From IMG/VR virus record IMGVR_UViG_3300020183_000141, positions 1 through 45,651 of that record: a stretch of DNA of 45,651 nucleotides. One strand, 5' to 3'. Origin of the DNA: a virus. Below, piece by piece: positions 27,139 through 35,505 of the stretch. Under the pieces are notes generated by a model. It saw only the letters and a program-made list of their open reading frames with translations. It was not told the origin of the DNA and searched no databases. The translations under genes and the position numbers were made by a program. Position 1 is the stretch's first letter, and each line of letters opens with the position of its first letter.

Positions 27139-28665
27139 ATGTTAGAAAGATTCAAAGAGATATTTGTTGGCTATGATAAAGCCTATGGTTACACCGAACT
27201 TCAAGGTAGTATTTCAGAAAAGGGTAAACACGAATGTAAATCTTTTACTAAGCGAGAACCTGTTACAGATTTTTTATGGCAAAGACATTTAAAAGGAGAA
27301 GAACCCTCACTTGGTATATTTCCAATAAGAGAAGATAATAAATGTAAATGGGGATGTATTGATATTGATGTTTACCCATTTGATCACAAAGAATTAATAA
27401 AAAAAATAAAAGATAAAAATTTACCTCTTATAGTATTTAAATCTAAATCAGGTGGTGCCCATACATTTTTATTTACAAAAGAATTTGTTCCAGCAAGTTT
27501 AATAAGAGAAAGATTAAAAAGAATGGCCGCAGTTTTGGGTCATGCTAAAAGAGAAATTTATCCAAAACAAGATTATGTAAGATTTGATAAAAATGATTTA
27601 CCTAGTTGGTTAAACGTTCCTTATCATGGTGGAGACAACACAACTAGATATGCTTTAGACGAAGAAGGTAATAAATTAAGTTTAGAAAATTTTTATCAAT
27701 TTTATGATAAAAAAGTTTTAACAGAAAAAGAATTAATTAATGAAACTATTTATAAACAAGATTCAAAAGAAGATAATGGTTTATTAAAAGAAGCTCCTCC
27801 TTGTTTAGTTACTTTATTAAAAGATGGAATGGAAGAAGGAGGTAGAAATGAAGCAATGTATAATGTCGGTGTATATCTTAAAAAAAGATATCCTAATTCT
27901 TGGAAGGGAGAAATACACGTTTATAATAAAGAATTTATGAAACCACCTTTACAAGATGGTGAAATGAAAAACTTAGAAAAATCTTTAGATAAAAAAGATT
28001 ATCGTTATAAATGTAAACAAGAACCTATTCTAAGTTTTTGTAATTCAAAAGTTTGTGTAACAAGAGAATTTGGTGTAGGTGATGATTCTCCTCCACCTGA
28101 AATAACAGGAATAAAAATATTTAGATCGCATCCACCTATTTATATAGTTTATGTAGATGCTCTTCCAGTGGAAGTAGATGATCAAACATTACATGATCCA
28201 GAAAGATTTTCAATTGCGTGTATGTCACAACTAGGTCAACCTTTACTTCCAATAAGTAAAATTATTTGGAGAAAAATGTTAAGAAAGTTTATGGGATCTA
28301 AAATGGAAGAAATTCCAGTGCCTGAATCTGCAAAATTAGAAAATCAAATAAAAGATTTAATGAATGATTTTATTTTCAGAGTAAATGCAAAAAAAATATC
28401 TGATGTATTAAATGAATGTGCTTATAGTGAGGATGGTAAAACGTATTTTACATCAGGTGGTTTTTTAGAATTTTTATCTAAAAGTAAAACTTGGAATATT
28501 GGAAAAAATAAAACTATAAAAATGTTAGGTGATGTTTTTAAAGCTAAAGAAAAGAATAAAAAAATAAATAAAAAATCAGTTAGAGTTTTTGAAATGGATA
28601 CACCTGAATTTATTAGACAGGAACCAGAGGAAATGGAAATAAAAGATCCGTCTTTTAAAGTATGA
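27139..28665 (+). CDS. Archaeo-eukaryotic-type primase (TOTE-like AEP)
   Basis: This 508-residue protein has an AEP catalytic core: WGCIDIDVYP gives D75 and D77 as metal ligands, LIVFKSKSGGAHTFLF supplies the second conserved block, and KQDYVRF precedes the domain end. Residues 220-310 contain a helical segment (GRNEAMYNVGVYLKKRYP) and four cysteines (C222, C292, C301, C306) that could form a metal or iron-sulfur site as in primase C-terminal domains. The last 200 residues are less conserved. It would prime DNA synthesis. It replaces the DnaG-type primase-helicase of T7-like phages. The stop overlaps the helicase start (ATGATAG). Confidence 0.75.
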   Translation: MLERFKEIFVGYDKAYGYTELQGSISEKGKHECKSFTKREPVTDFLWQRHLKGEEPSLGIFPIREDNKCKWGCIDIDVYPFDHKELIKKIKDKNLPLIVFKSKSGGAHTFLFTKEFVPASLIRERLKRMAAVLGHAKREIYPKQDYVRFDKNDLPSWLNVPYHGGDNTTRYALDEEGNKLSLENFYQFYDKKVLTEKELINETIYKQDSKEDNGLLKEAPPCLVTLLKDGMEEGGRNEAMYNVGVYLKKRYPNSWKGEIHVYNKEFMKPPLQDGEMKNLEKSLDKKDYRYKCKQEPILSFCNSKVCVTREFGVGDDSPPPEITGIKIFRSHPPIYIVYVDALPVEVDDQTLHDPERFSIACMSQLGQPLLPISKIIWRKMLRKFMGSKMEEIPVPESAKLENQIKDLMNDFIFRVNAKKISDVLNECAYSEDGKTYFTSGGFLEFLSKSKTWNIGKNKTIKMLGDVFKAKEKNKKINKKSVRVFEMDTPEFIRQEPEEMEIKDPSFKV

Positions 28666-30203
28666 TAGATAGAACAATTATTCCAGGTCCTCCAGGAACA
28701 GGTAAAACACATCATCTAATTAATTTTTATTTAAGAAAAGAACTAGAAGAACATAGAACACCTACAAATAAAATTGCTTATATTACATTTAGTAATGCCG
28801 CCACAAAAGAAGCAAAAAAAAGAATTTTAAAATTTTTCCCTAATTATGATATGCGAAAAGATTTTCCTTATGTATCTACCATGCATTCTATGGGTAGAAA
28901 AGAGGTAGGAATGGATACAACTAATAAATTGTTAGAAGGAAAAAAATGGAAAATGTTTAAAAACTATTCTCAAATTTGTGCAAATATGGATTTTGATAGT
29001 AAACCAGATTCAGAAACCGGTTATATGACTCATACTAATGAACACATGAAAGTTATTGAATATTCAAGGAATAAAAAAATAAATTTATCACAAGCAGCTA
29101 TAGAGTTAAACCTTCAACATAATTTAAACTTATACATAACAGAGCAAATTTTTTTAGATTTAAATAAATTTAAAAAAAGTACTGGAATGTTTGAGTACGT
29201 TGATATGATAAAACAGTTTATTGAGAAAGACAAATGTCCCCCACTTGACATAGTTTTTCTTGATGAAGCGCAGGATCTGAATCCTCTGCAATGGGACATG
29301 TTCAAATACATTGAATCAAGATGTAAGCGATCATACATTGCAGGGGATGACGATCAAACTATTTACGATTTTCAAGGTGCTGATCCAACCATATTTATAA
29401 AATTAGAGGGCAAGATAGATGCAAGAACTCAATCAAGAAGAGTTCCTAGAGAAGTTTATAAAGTTGCTATGAATATTTTAGATAAAATTAAAGATAGAAG
29501 ACCAAAAGAATGGCATCCAAGAGATGCAGACGGTTCGGTTCATTGGAATGAAAGAATAGAATCTATGGATTTTTCTACAGGAAATTGGATGATTTTAACA
29601 AGAACAAATGTAATGTTAGATCCAATAAAAGCTCATTTAATTATGTTAGGGATAAGGTTTATATCTAAAAAAAATACACATCTACCTGACAAAATTTTAG
29701 AAGTTTATAAAACGTGGGTCAGATTAAATAAAGGAGAAGTTGTCTCTGCTGAAGATGCAAGGTCTTTGTATAAAGAAGCTTTAAATATTAGATTAGGACA
29801 TTTTTTAAAAAATCATGCTAATGGTAAATCTATTGAAGATGTAGAGTTTGTTAGTCTTAAGGATTTAAAAGAAAAACATGGGTTGTTAATTGAAGGAGAT
29901 TGGGAACAATTAGATTTTAACAGAAATATAAAATCTTATCTTAAAAAATTATTAGAAAATGGGGAAGATTTATTTTTAGAACCAAGAATTAAAGTATCTA
30001 CGATACATGGTGTAAAGGGAGAGGAATGCGATAATGTTATTCTATATCCTTGTATAAATAATAAAATTCGTATTAGAGCATTGAAACATCCCGATGCAGA
30101 ATACAGAGTTTTTTTCGTAGGTGTGACAAGAACAAAAGAGAACTTATATATTATGCGTTCTCTAAATAAACATCACTATAGAATAGGAGAAGTAATAAGA
30201 TGA
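28662..30203 (+). CDS. UvrD/Rep-like SF1 helicase
   Basis: This 513-residue protein carries Walker A GPPGTGKT (9-16), motif II DEAQDL at about 200-205, motif III GDDDQTIYDFQGAD at about 228, motif V STIHGVKGEE at about 448, and motif VI VFFVGVTRTKENLYI near 480. This is a compact superfamily 1A helicase without long 1B/2B insertions. It would unwind DNA in partnership with the primase upstream and the polymerase downstream. It overlaps the DUF3310 gene by four bases. Confidence 0.85.
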   Translation: MIDRTIIPGPPGTGKTHHLINFYLRKELEEHRTPTNKIAYITFSNAATKEAKKRILKFFPNYDMRKDFPYVSTMHSMGRKEVGMDTTNKLLEGKKWKMFKNYSQICANMDFDSKPDSETGYMTHTNEHMKVIEYSRNKKINLSQAAIELNLQHNLNLYITEQIFLDLNKFKKSTGMFEYVDMIKQFIEKDKCPPLDIVFLDEAQDLNPLQWDMFKYIESRCKRSYIAGDDDQTIYDFQGADPTIFIKLEGKIDARTQSRRVPREVYKVAMNILDKIKDRRPKEWHPRDADGSVHWNERIESMDFSTGNWMILTRTNVMLDPIKAHLIMLGIRFISKKNTHLPDKILEVYKTWVRLNKGEVVSAEDARSLYKEALNIRLGHFLKNHANGKSIEDVEFVSLKDLKEKHGLLIEGDWEQLDFNRNIKSYLKKLLENGEDLFLEPRIKVSTIHGVKGEECDNVILYPCINNKIRIRALKHPDAEYRVFFVGVTRTKENLYIMRSLNKHHYRIGEVIR

Positions 30204-30415
30204 CTAACAAAACGTTTTGCAAACAAGTAGGAGGTAAACATTATAAAAAAATGACCATACAGCCTTCTGTTTTTATAAATAAAAATAAATTAGAATTTGC
30301 AGAAGGTAATGCAATTAAATACATATGCCGGCATAAATTAAAAGGTGGTAAAGAAGATATTCTTAAAGCAATGCATTATTTAGAAATGATAATAGATAGA
30401 GACTATAATGTTTAG
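30200..30415 (+). CDS. DUF3310 family protein
   Basis: This 71-residue protein has QVGGKHYKKMTIQP and the core EFAEGNAIKYICRHKLKGGKEDILKAMHYLE, the two signatures of DUF3310, a small phage protein found in nucleotide and DNA metabolism clusters. Its chemistry is not established. It overlaps the UvrD-like gene by four bases and the tiny membrane peptide gene at its 3' end. Confidence 0.85.
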   Translation: MTNKTFCKQVGGKHYKKMTIQPSVFINKNKLEFAEGNAIKYICRHKLKGGKEDILKAMHYLEMIIDRDYNV

Positions 30416-30494
30416 AGGAAGAAAAAAAATGGTATTTCACATGGGATTGTTAACCTGTATGTGTGTACTTTGTTATTTAATTATGATATTATAA
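30408..30494 (+). CDS. Tiny membrane peptide (28 aa)
   Basis: An ATG at 30408, inside the DUF3310 gene end, opens a 28-residue frame MFRGRKKMVFHMGLLTCMCV plus a short hydrophobic rest. A basic N-terminus and one hydrophobic stretch resemble small phage membrane peptides. The overlap with the upstream gene supports translation, but the short length means chance is possible. An internal Met (M8) is an alternative start. Confidence 0.4.
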   Translation: MFRGRKKMVFHMGLLTCMCVLCYLIMIL

Positions 30495-30497
30495 ATA

Positions 30498-32420
30498 ATG
30501 TACGAAGCAGAGAAAGAATGGATTTGTCCTGAAAATTTTCCAAATTTAAAAGGTTATAGTCATATTGCTATTGATTTAGAAACAAAAGACCCAGAACTTA
30601 AATCAATGGGATCGGGTGCTATACGAGGCAACGGCAACATTGTTGGTATTGCTGTATCTGTTGAAGGGTGGTCTGCTTATTATCCAATTGCACATGAAGG
30701 GGGTGGTAATTTAGATAATAATAAAGTTATGTCTTGGATAAAAGAAGTTTGTTCTGCTCCTAATACTAAAATATTTCACAATGCAATGTATGACGTATGC
30801 TGGCTTCGAGCAGCGGGAATTAAAATTAATGGAAAAATAATTGATACTATGGTCATGGCATCTTTACTTGATGAGAATAGACTTTGGTATACTTTAAATA
30901 GTGTTGCATTCGACAAATTAGGCAAAACAAAAAATGAAACTGCATTAAATGCGGCGGCACAGTCTTGGGGAATAGATCCTAAATCAGAAATGTATAAACT
31001 TCCGGCAATGTATGTAGGTAATTATGCAGAAAAAGATGCACAATTAACTTTAGAATTATACACAGTTTTAAATAAAGAAATAGAAATGCACAATTTAAAT
31101 AAAATATTTAATTTAGAGACAGATTTATTTCCATGTTTAATAGATATGAAATTTAAAGGTGTAAGAGTTGATATAGACCAAGCACAAGAATTAAAACAAA
31201 AATTAGTAAAACAAGAGAATGAATTATTATTAAAAATAAAACAAGAAACAGGGATAGAACCGCAGATTTGGGCAGCAAGAAGCATTGCAGAAATTTTTGA
31301 TAAACGTAATTTACACTACGAAAAAACCGAAAGATCAAAAGCACCTTCCTTTACTAAAAATTTTTTACAAGAACATTCAGACCCTATAGTTCAAATGATT
31401 GCTAAAGCAAGAGAAATAAATAAAACACACACAACTTTTATTGATACTATTTTAAGATTTGAACACAAAGGTAGAATACATGCAGACATTAATCCAATAA
31501 GATCAGATCAAGGTGGAACTGTTACAGGTAGATTTTCTTATGCTAATCCAAATTTACAACAAATTCCTGCAAGAAATAAAGATTTAGGACCTATGATAAG
31601 ATCCTTATTTTTACCAGAAATTGACCATAAATGGGGTTGTTTTGATTATTCTCAACAAGAGCCACGGTTGGTTGTTCATTTTGCGGCAGAGAATGATTTA
31701 ATTAAAGGAGATGCTTCTATAATAAATATTATAGAAAAATACAAAAAAAATAATGTAGACTTTCATAAAATTGTTGCAGAAATGGCAAACATTTCCAGAG
31801 ATCAAGCTAAAACAATTAATCTTGGTTTATTTTATGGAATGGGAAAAGCTAAACTTCAAGCAGAATTAGGTTTATCAACAAAAAATGAAGCTGAAGAATT
31901 ATTTAATCAATATCATGAAAACGTTCCATTCGTAAAACAATTGATGAGTGCTACTATAAATATGGTAAATGATAGTGAAACAGGATCGATTAAAACACTT
32001 TTAGGAAGACAATGTAGATTTAATAAATGGGAAGCAGATATATTTAAACGTGGGATTATGAATCCTGTATTTAATACAAGAGAAGAAGCAGAAGCTCAAT
32101 TTATAAAAGAATGGATGGAGATGTATCCTGCAGCAACAAGAGAAAATATAAAACCAAAAATAAAAAGAGCTATGACTTATAAGGCTTTAAACAAATTGAT
32201 TCAAGGTTCTGCAGCTGATATGACTAAGAAAGCAATGTTAGATTTGTATAATGAAGGAATTATTCCACATATTCAAATACATGATGAATTAGATATTTCT
32301 GTTAAAGATGACAATCATGCAAAAAAGATTGTTGAAATAATGGAAAGTGCCGTTACTTTGGCAATCCCCAACAAAGTAGACTATGAAAGCGGCGAAACAT
32401 GGGGAGATATTTATGATTGA
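30498..32420 (+). CDS. polA: DNA polymerase I family polymerase with 3'-5' exonuclease
   Basis: This 640-residue protein has an N-terminal DnaQ-like exonuclease domain with D26 and E28 (AIDLETKDP), FHNAMYDVCW at 93-102 and YAEKDAQLT around 176-184. There is no 5' nuclease. The polymerase domain has TVTGRFSYANPNLQQIP, motif A DYSQQEP (D383), motif B RDQAKTINLGLFYGMG (434-449) and motif C IQIHDELD (592-599). The position matching E. coli F762 is Leu442. It would be the phage replicative polymerase. An ATAATG start follows closely after the tiny upstream gene. The next gene begins shortly after its stop. Confidence 0.92.
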   Translation: MYEAEKEWICPENFPNLKGYSHIAIDLETKDPELKSMGSGAIRGNGNIVGIAVSVEGWSAYYPIAHEGGGNLDNNKVMSWIKEVCSAPNTKIFHNAMYDVCWLRAAGIKINGKIIDTMVMASLLDENRLWYTLNSVAFDKLGKTKNETALNAAAQSWGIDPKSEMYKLPAMYVGNYAEKDAQLTLELYTVLNKEIEMHNLNKIFNLETDLFPCLIDMKFKGVRVDIDQAQELKQKLVKQENELLLKIKQETGIEPQIWAARSIAEIFDKRNLHYEKTERSKAPSFTKNFLQEHSDPIVQMIAKAREINKTHTTFIDTILRFEHKGRIHADINPIRSDQGGTVTGRFSYANPNLQQIPARNKDLGPMIRSLFLPEIDHKWGCFDYSQQEPRLVVHFAAENDLIKGDASIINIIEKYKKNNVDFHKIVAEMANISRDQAKTINLGLFYGMGKAKLQAELGLSTKNEAEELFNQYHENVPFVKQLMSATINMVNDSETGSIKTLLGRQCRFNKWEADIFKRGIMNPVFNTREEAEAQFIKEWMEMYPAATRENIKPKIKRAMTYKALNKLIQGSAADMTKKAMLDLYNEGIIPHIQIHDELDISVKDDNHAKKIVEIMESAVTLAIPNKVDYESGETWGDIYD

Positions 32421-32422
32421 TT

Positions 32423-33082
32423 ATGGCATATTTAAATGCAAATATACCACCGATTTATTGTAAAATAAGAAGGGAGTATCTTTATGACTTACGAGAACAT
32501 CAAGGAGAAACTGAAGATTGTGTGGTCATTGGTATTGCAAGTATTCCAGGGCGTGCGATCTTATTTCATGCTTTACTTACGAATGGTGCAATATATTGGC
32601 GGCTTCCTATCTCTGCTTTTCTTCAAAGAGGAAACAGCAGTGATGTGCATAGCACACAAGTGGAACGTCCCGATATCGAAGATCTTGAGTTGTGGAATTC
32701 ATTTAGTTATTATCCTGCTGTTAGCACTTTTGATTTTTTAATAGGACAACGTTGTAGATATTTAGGGAAGGACAAAAAATTTATTCATGGCGAGTATTTA
32801 TTTACAATTGACTGGGCACATCCAGAACCTAACATCCTGGATACTGAACATTCCGAAATACCTGACCAACATAAGTGTGCTCATATTTTGGCTCTTGATA
32901 ACGGTAATTATGCAGCTCAACCTAATAATCGTATTCTGTGGAGTATTCCTAGCTTTACATCTTCAACACATTGGCCGGATTATAAAGTGCAAACTACAGA
33001 ATGGAATGTTGAAAAGGGTAAATGGCAATTAGAGGATACTGATGCTATGTTTTACCAAATAAATGAATCAAAAAAAAGTTAA
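32423..33082 (+). CDS. Hypothetical marine-phage protein (219 aa)
   Basis: The ATG at 32423 is preferred to a TTG two codons upstream. The protein opens MAYLNANIPPIYCKIRREYLYD and continues VVIGIASIPGRAILFHALLTNGA with WRLPISAFL, a beta-rich layout. It has Trp-rich C-terminal segments (ILWSIPSFTSSTHWPDYKVQ) and scattered Cys residues. I recognise it as a family recurring beside polymerase genes in marine phages, without known function. It has no membrane segment or enzyme motif. Confidence 0.6.
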   Translation: MAYLNANIPPIYCKIRREYLYDLREHQGETEDCVVIGIASIPGRAILFHALLTNGAIYWRLPISAFLQRGNSSDVHSTQVERPDIEDLELWNSFSYYPAVSTFDFLIGQRCRYLGKDKKFIHGEYLFTIDWAHPEPNILDTEHSEIPDQHKCAHILALDNGNYAAQPNNRILWSIPSFTSSTHWPDYKVQTTEWNVEKGKWQLEDTDAMFYQINESKKS

Positions 33083-33135
33083 TTGTATTAACAACCTTGC
33101 AGCTGGATGCTGCTTATTAAATCACTGTAAATGTT

Positions 33136-33741
33136 ATGATAATGAAGATTACAATAATAAGATATTTGATTATAGCTCTAGCAGCATTTGTATTAGGTAC
33201 TTTCTTCCCCAACCCCGCCGCCAAGAACAAGGCTCAGACTGAAGCAATCATCTGGGCCAAACAACTAGGATTTGGATCTCCTAGGTTTGAGTACTCAAAC
33301 AACAAAGAATTCATTACATCCCTTACCCACTGCATAAACTACTTAAATTTTAACATCCCAAGACGCGAAAGAGTAAATACAGAGCTAATCATAGCGCAGG
33401 CTATTGTAGAAAGTGATTACGGAAGATCACGTTTTGCACGAGAAGGTCACAATCTGTTTGGTATACGGGTGTGGTCAAAGGATGGAATGTTACCATTATT
33501 GCAACCTGATTCTATAAATTGGCGAGTTAGGGTCTTTAAAAACAAATGCGAATCTGTTAAGTATTACATTGAAATATTAAATACAAAGAGAGTATATGCA
33601 GAATTTAGAAGAGTTAGAGAAATAACATTGAATAAAAATCCTATTGCAATGGCAAAAACTTTAAATAACTTTTCTACAAATAAAGAATACGAAAAACATG
33701 TAATAGATGTAATTAATAAATTAAGAAATGAAACTAAGTGA
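33136..33741 (+). CDS. Glucosaminidase-type endolysin with N-terminal signal anchor
   Basis: This 201-residue protein has a hydrophobic N-terminus (residues 6-24, IIRYLIIALAAFVLGTFF) that could be a signal or signal-anchor-release segment. A Bax/FlgJ-like glucosaminidase domain follows with the catalytic Glu at E92 (AQAIVESDYGRS) and the conserved GHNLFGIRVW. It would cut the glycan strand of peptidoglycan. The signal segment suggests export by the host, so lysis may not depend on a holin alone. It overlaps the next endolysin gene by 14 bases. Confidence 0.8.
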   Translation: MIMKITIIRYLIIALAAFVLGTFFPNPAAKNKAQTEAIIWAKQLGFGSPRFEYSNNKEFITSLTHCINYLNFNIPRRERVNTELIIAQAIVESDYGRSRFAREGHNLFGIRVWSKDGMLPLLQPDSINWRVRVFKNKCESVKYYIEILNTKRVYAEFRRVREITLNKNPIAMAKTLNNFSTNKEYEKHVIDVINKLRNETK

Positions 33742-34183
33742 AAATTTTACATTAGATGAATTAACAAAGTCGCAAGAAGCAATACGACTTGGTATTCCAA
33801 ATGAACCAAATGATGAACATATTATTAATTTAATTTTACTTTGTAAAAATATTTTACAACCTGTCAGAGATCATTTTAAAATACCCGTATCTATTTCTTC
33901 CGGCTATAGATCAGCAGCGTTATGCGAGGCAATAGGTTCATCAGCGACCAGTCAACACACCAAGGGACAGGCAGCAGATTTTGAACTATTTGGCGTACAT
34001 AATAGAGAAGTTAGTGATTGGATCGTAAAAAATCTTGATTACGATCAATGTATATTAGAATTTTGGACTCCCAATGACCCTAACTCCGGATGGATTCATT
34101 GCAGTTATAATGACTCAGGCAACAGAAAATCTTATTTGAACGCGCAAAAATTAAATGGTAGAGTCGTATACACAGTATTATGA
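33728..34183 (+). CDS. Peptidase M15-type endolysin
   Basis: This 151-residue protein has the M15 zinc-peptidase motifs: SSGYRSAAL (58-66), SQHTKGQAADFE with H77 and D84, and GWIHCSY with H124. These match phage L-alanyl-D-glutamate or D-Ala-D-Ala peptidases of about 150 residues. It has no signal peptide. With the glucosaminidase upstream it would cut both the glycan and the peptide part of the cell wall. It shares bases at both ends with neighbours. Confidence 0.85.
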   Translation: MKLSENFTLDELTKSQEAIRLGIPNEPNDEHIINLILLCKNILQPVRDHFKIPVSISSGYRSAALCEAIGSSATSQHTKGQAADFELFGVHNREVSDWIVKNLDYDQCILEFWTPNDPNSGWIHCSYNDSGNRKSYLNAQKLNGRVVYTVL

Positions 34184-34413
34184 TACCTAAATTAAAACTT
34201 AGTCCTGGCATGTTTATTGATAATGTTCTTGGCATTTGTCCTGAATGTAAAGAAGAAGCATTTCTCGTTGCAATTGTACAAGATTATTATAGATGTACAA
34301 ATTGTGGTGAAGATACTAGACAATATATCAATGGAGTTATTAAATATTTAAAACTTAATGATACAGATAAAAATTATATAAAGAAATATGGCCAGAAAAC
34401 TAGCCCTAGGTAA
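34180..34413 (+). CDS. Small zinc-ribbon protein (77 aa)
   Basis: Four cysteines in two CxxC pairs (C20/C23 in GICPEC and C39/C42 in YRCTNCGED) form a zinc ribbon. The rest is short and charged. It overlaps the M15 gene by four bases and the basic 44-residue protein downstream. A nucleic-acid-binding or regulatory role is likely for such ribbons, but its target is unknown. Confidence 0.65.
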   Translation: MIPKLKLSPGMFIDNVLGICPECKEEAFLVAIVQDYYRCTNCGEDTRQYINGVIKYLKLNDTDKNYIKKYGQKTSPR

Positions 34414-34522
34414 CGGTAAATTTATACAACAAACCAATAAGAAACGTCCTGGACGTCATTCTAAAAGACCTAATAAACGTAATACTAGAAAGCCATATAA
34501 AGGTCAGGGAAGAAAACAATAA
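34388..34522 (+). CDS. Very basic small protein (44 aa)
   Basis: An ATG at 34388 inside the zinc-ribbon gene opens a 44-residue frame rich in Lys/Arg/Gln/Asn (KKRPGRHSKRPNKRNTRK), ending in GQGRKQ. The strongly basic sequence suggests nucleic-acid binding, for example a packaging or RNA-binding peptide. It overlaps the zinc-ribbon gene by 26 bases. The stop is followed by a promoter. Confidence 0.55.
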   Translation: MARKLALGNGKFIQQTNKKRPGRHSKRPNKRNTRKPYKGQGRKQ

Positions 34523-34523
34523 C

Positions 34524-34552
34524 TTGACAAAGTTATATTAATATCCTATATA
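34524..34552 (+). promoter_or_regulatory. Sigma70-type promoter
   Basis: TTGACA (34524-34529), 17 bases, TATATA (34547-34552), just after a gene stop and 26 bases before the ATG at 34579. It probably drives the micro-gene train to 36714. Confidence 0.6.
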
Positions 34553-34578
34553 TTAAGAAACAAACAAGAAAGGTACAA

Positions 34579-34749
34579 ATGACTGACTTTAATAAATACA
34601 AAAACATAACTGTTGATAATGACACTTATGCGATTGTAACAAAACTTCAAACTAAACTTAAACGTGATGTTAAGTTAAGTAGAAGCCAAGTAATTAAAAC
34701 TTTAGTTAAAGAGAAAGCAAGATTATTAAATGGCTCACTCACAAAATAA
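34579..34749 (+). CDS. Ribbon-helix-helix-like small protein (56 aa)
   Basis: An ATG at 34579 with AAAGGTACAA upstream opens a 56-residue frame (MTDFNKYKNITVDNDTYAIV). A strand-like start is followed by two helices (VTKLQTKLKRDVKLSRSQVI, then KTLVKEKARLL), the layout of ribbon-helix-helix DNA-binding proteins. It is the first gene after the promoter and could regulate it. The 3' end overlaps the next gene by 20 bases. Confidence 0.6.
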   Translation: MTDFNKYKNITVDNDTYAIVTKLQTKLKRDVKLSRSQVIKTLVKEKARLLNGSLTK

Positions 34750-35008
34750 TATAGAGACAAATGAAAAGCCGTTAATCCCAGAACAAAGACTCTGGAAAGC
34801 GGTGTTGTTACAGGCAATAGAAGACGCTTTTGGTAATAATGAATCACAAGTAAGCGAATTTGAGAGACGAATGGCGAGGGACTGGATGAAAGATTTTAAT
34901 ACAGACTTTGCAATCGTATGTGAAAATGCTGGTCTTAATCCAAAACAAGCTTTCTATAAATTTAAAAAATACAATTTAATACAGAAAGGGATAATTAATG
35001 AGCGGTAA
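34730..35008 (+). CDS. Conserved phage protein, possible HTH-type (92 aa)
   Basis: This 92-residue protein contains PEQRLWKAVLLQAIEDAFG, then ARDWMKDFNTDFAIVCENAG and a helix-turn-helix-like end (LNPKQAFYKFKKYN). It resembles a family of small phage proteins with an acid-helical N-terminus, whose function I do not know. A DNA-binding role is inferred from the C-terminal helices. It overlaps neighbours at both ends. Confidence 0.55.
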   Translation: MAHSQNNIETNEKPLIPEQRLWKAVLLQAIEDAFGNNESQVSEFERRMARDWMKDFNTDFAIVCENAGLNPKQAFYKFKKYNLIQKGIINER

Positions 35009-35171
35009 AATAATTTGTCCAAAATGTAATGGTAATGGTTTTGTATATGCTTTTAACCATGACGATAGGAAGAAACAACCGATAGATTGTGATTATTGTA
35101 ATAATCAAGGTGAAGTTGATATTACAGAGGATGTCATTAAAGATCTTGATTATGCGAGGCAATTACAATGA
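34998..35171 (+). CDS. DnaJ-type zinc-finger micro-protein (57 aa)
   Basis: An ATG at 34998, overlapping the previous gene's end, opens a 57-residue frame with CPKCNGNGF and CDYCNNQG (C7, C10, C31, C34), the zinc-binding half-motifs of the DnaJ central domain. The rest is acidic (EVDITEDVIKDLDY). It overlaps the next micro-gene by four bases (ATGA). Confidence 0.65.
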   Translation: MSGKIICPKCNGNGFVYAFNHDDRKKQPIDCDYCNNQGEVDITEDVIKDLDYARQLQ

Positions 35172-35278
35172 CAATATCTGGATATAAAAAAGCAATAGCC
35201 AAGTTATTGAAAGCATATCACAAAAAATGGGATTGTTTTGGAAAAGAAAGAAAGAAAAATGGATCTAAAAAATCATAA
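35168..35278 (+). CDS. Micro-protein, basic (36 aa)
   Basis: This 36-residue frame starts ATGA-overlapped with the previous stop. It is Lys-rich (KKAIAKLLKAYHKKWDCFGK) with one Cys, ending KKNGSKKS. The family is not recognised. Support is the overlap chain and the absence of gaps. Confidence 0.5.
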   Translation: MTISGYKKAIAKLLKAYHKKWDCFGKERKKNGSKKS

Positions 35279-35351
35279 ACCTAATTATTGGTTATTATTT
35301 TTAATAGTGTGTTGGTTGTTAATGATATTTACAATCATGATGTACAAATGA
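35259..35351 (+). CDS. Micro-protein with one membrane span (30 aa)
   Basis: This 30-residue frame overlaps the previous gene by 20 bases. A charged start (MDLKNHKPNY) is followed by one hydrophobic segment (WLLFLIVCWLLMIFTIMM). It would be a small inner-membrane peptide. Functions such as lysis control or membrane exclusion are speculation. Confidence 0.5.
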   Translation: MDLKNHKPNYWLLFLIVCWLLMIFTIMMYK

Positions 35352-35440
35352 TTCTAAAGATACTTAGAAAACTATCTTCTAAACTAGACCGTTTTGTTTG
35401 GTATTTAGAAATGAGAAGAAGGAATAAAAGAAACAAATGA
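35348..35440 (+). CDS. Micro-protein, strongly basic (30 aa)
   Basis: An ATGA overlap with the preceding membrane peptide opens a 30-residue frame with many Lys and Arg residues (ILRKLSSKLDRFVWYLEMRR). It could be an amphipathic, membrane- or nucleic-acid-binding peptide. The family is unknown. Confidence 0.45.
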   Translation: MILKILRKLSSKLDRFVWYLEMRRRNKRNK

Positions 35441-35505
35441 CTTTTATTATCATATTGATACTAGCGCTGTTGCTTTCTTACATCATGATAAGGTTGAATA
35501 AATGA
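35437..35505 (+). CDS. Micro-protein with one membrane span (22 aa)
   Basis: This 22-residue frame, again ATGA-linked, is almost entirely hydrophobic (TFIIILILALLLSYIMIR) with a basic end. It is the shortest gene of the train and is followed by another ATGA overlap. Very short hydrophobic frames also arise by chance, so confidence is moderate. Confidence 0.4.
   Translation: MTFIIILILALLLSYIMIRLNK

Noticed and set aside
33063-33242. Cys-rich frame (about 59 aa) overlapping the end of the 219-residue gene and the start of the glucosaminidase
   Set aside because: It has no ribosome site and lies mostly over the signal segment of the endolysin in another frame. It could be a real small protein, but the evidence is too weak.
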